Both the position numbers and the translations under genes were made by a program. Positions 63,701 through 64,000 of a stretch of DNA of 64,000 nucleotides are shown here, in pieces; positions within the stretch are counted from its first letter, which is position 1, and every line of letters starts with the position of its first letter. The DNA lies in the NCBI GenBank assembly GCA_009617715.1, contig VTFK01000002.1, forward strand, positions 2,356,001-2,420,000, read 5' to 3'. The notes under the pieces were generated by a model. The model was not told the origin of the DNA. It searched no databases and saw only the letters and a program-made list of their open reading frames with translations. Origin of the DNA: Plectrocnemia conspersa. Taxonomy: Eukaryota; Arthropoda; Insecta; Trichoptera; Polycentropodidae.

Positions 63701-64000
63701 TATAGAAATAAACTGATAAAAAATATTTATAAATATAACAAGAAATATAAAAGTAACCGATAAATCTATACTATATTTCAATATTATTTTATTGATTCAA
63801 ACCAAACCAAATAGTTTTGGCCCTTTCATATAAAAATGCCAATTATAAAACTAACGAAATCAAACTTGAAGCCATTGACATTAGATATATGTATTTTTGC
63901 TCCAAAACATGAAAATCGTTTTATTTAATTGTAAACTTATTGTAGCATAATGAAACATTTTTTCATTATTTCTTGAAAATGTAACTATTTATAAGCAAAT
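60780..64000. other. Right-hand intergenic region, no gene seen
   Basis: From 60.9 to about 61.9 kb the DNA is moderately AT-rich with scattered CpG; beyond that it is a desert. No further Osiris exon, RNA gene or transposon motif was found. Confidence 0.6.

Noticed and set aside
1..64000. CRISPR arrays, operons, rRNA genes
   Set aside because: Repeats are few, AT-rich and without regular spacers, and the gene structure with introns and TATA boxes is eukaryotic.

Overview
This window is AT-rich eukaryotic DNA (clearly above 70% A+T by eye), almost certainly an insect chromosome. It holds six collinear plus-strand genes of the Osiris family (DUF1676), an insect-restricted family of secreted or membrane proteins. 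Five are intact; the sixth has a frameshift in its last exon. Diagnostic traits are an N-terminal signal peptide, a two-cysteine segment followed by a ...V.GL.LV-type stretch, a short basic EGR(K/R) segment, and a long hydrophobic segment. Three members end in a G-Y-G-R-S / N.ELP tail or a variant of it; another keeps an AQ.(L/M)AY-type tail. In Drosophila the Osiris cluster corresponds to the dosage-sensitive Triplo-lethal region. I cannot tell the insect order from sequence alone, and I assign no individual Osi numbers because I could not align against references.

Layout. 1-8.4 kb is an AT-rich desert with a fossil pogo/Tigger-like transposon at 4.6-5.1 kb. 8.57-10.05 kb: Osiris gene A (4 exons, Osi9-like by impression). 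12.4-15.8 kb: a 5'-truncated, decayed Jockey-clade LINE. 16.58-25.47 kb: Osiris gene B, with its first exon separated from the rest by a 7.8-kb intron that carries diverged repeats and a promoter-like island. 25.5-36.7 kb: gene-free, with a dead mariner (27.7-28.9 kb), a foldback/MITE-like hairpin (34.8-35.2 kb) and short tandem repeats. 36.85-38.0 kb gene D, 42.69-43.58 kb gene E, 44.70-47.78 kb gene F (6 exons, rebuilt from splice sites), 52.0-52.8 kb gene G (frameshifted at an A-run), and about 400 bp further a relic of a G-like last exon. 53.4-64 kb has no recognisable gene; it holds two head-to-head Tc1-like relics, unexplained GC-richer islands and a possible initiator with splice donor near 60.7 kb.

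How the genes fit together. Four of the six genes have a clear TATA box 71-149 bp before the ATG, a weaker match is present at D, and B lacks a good one. D, E and G are close paralogues sharing a two-exon, phase-1 structure, so the right-hand half looks like a local tandem-duplication series. E and G share an identical 12-bp TATA block, and D, E and G have AUUUA-rich 3' ends. These traits suit genes switched on strongly and briefly together, as known for Osiris genes during cuticle deposition. The frameshifted G and the relic exon behind it suggest birth-and-death turnover at this end of the cluster.
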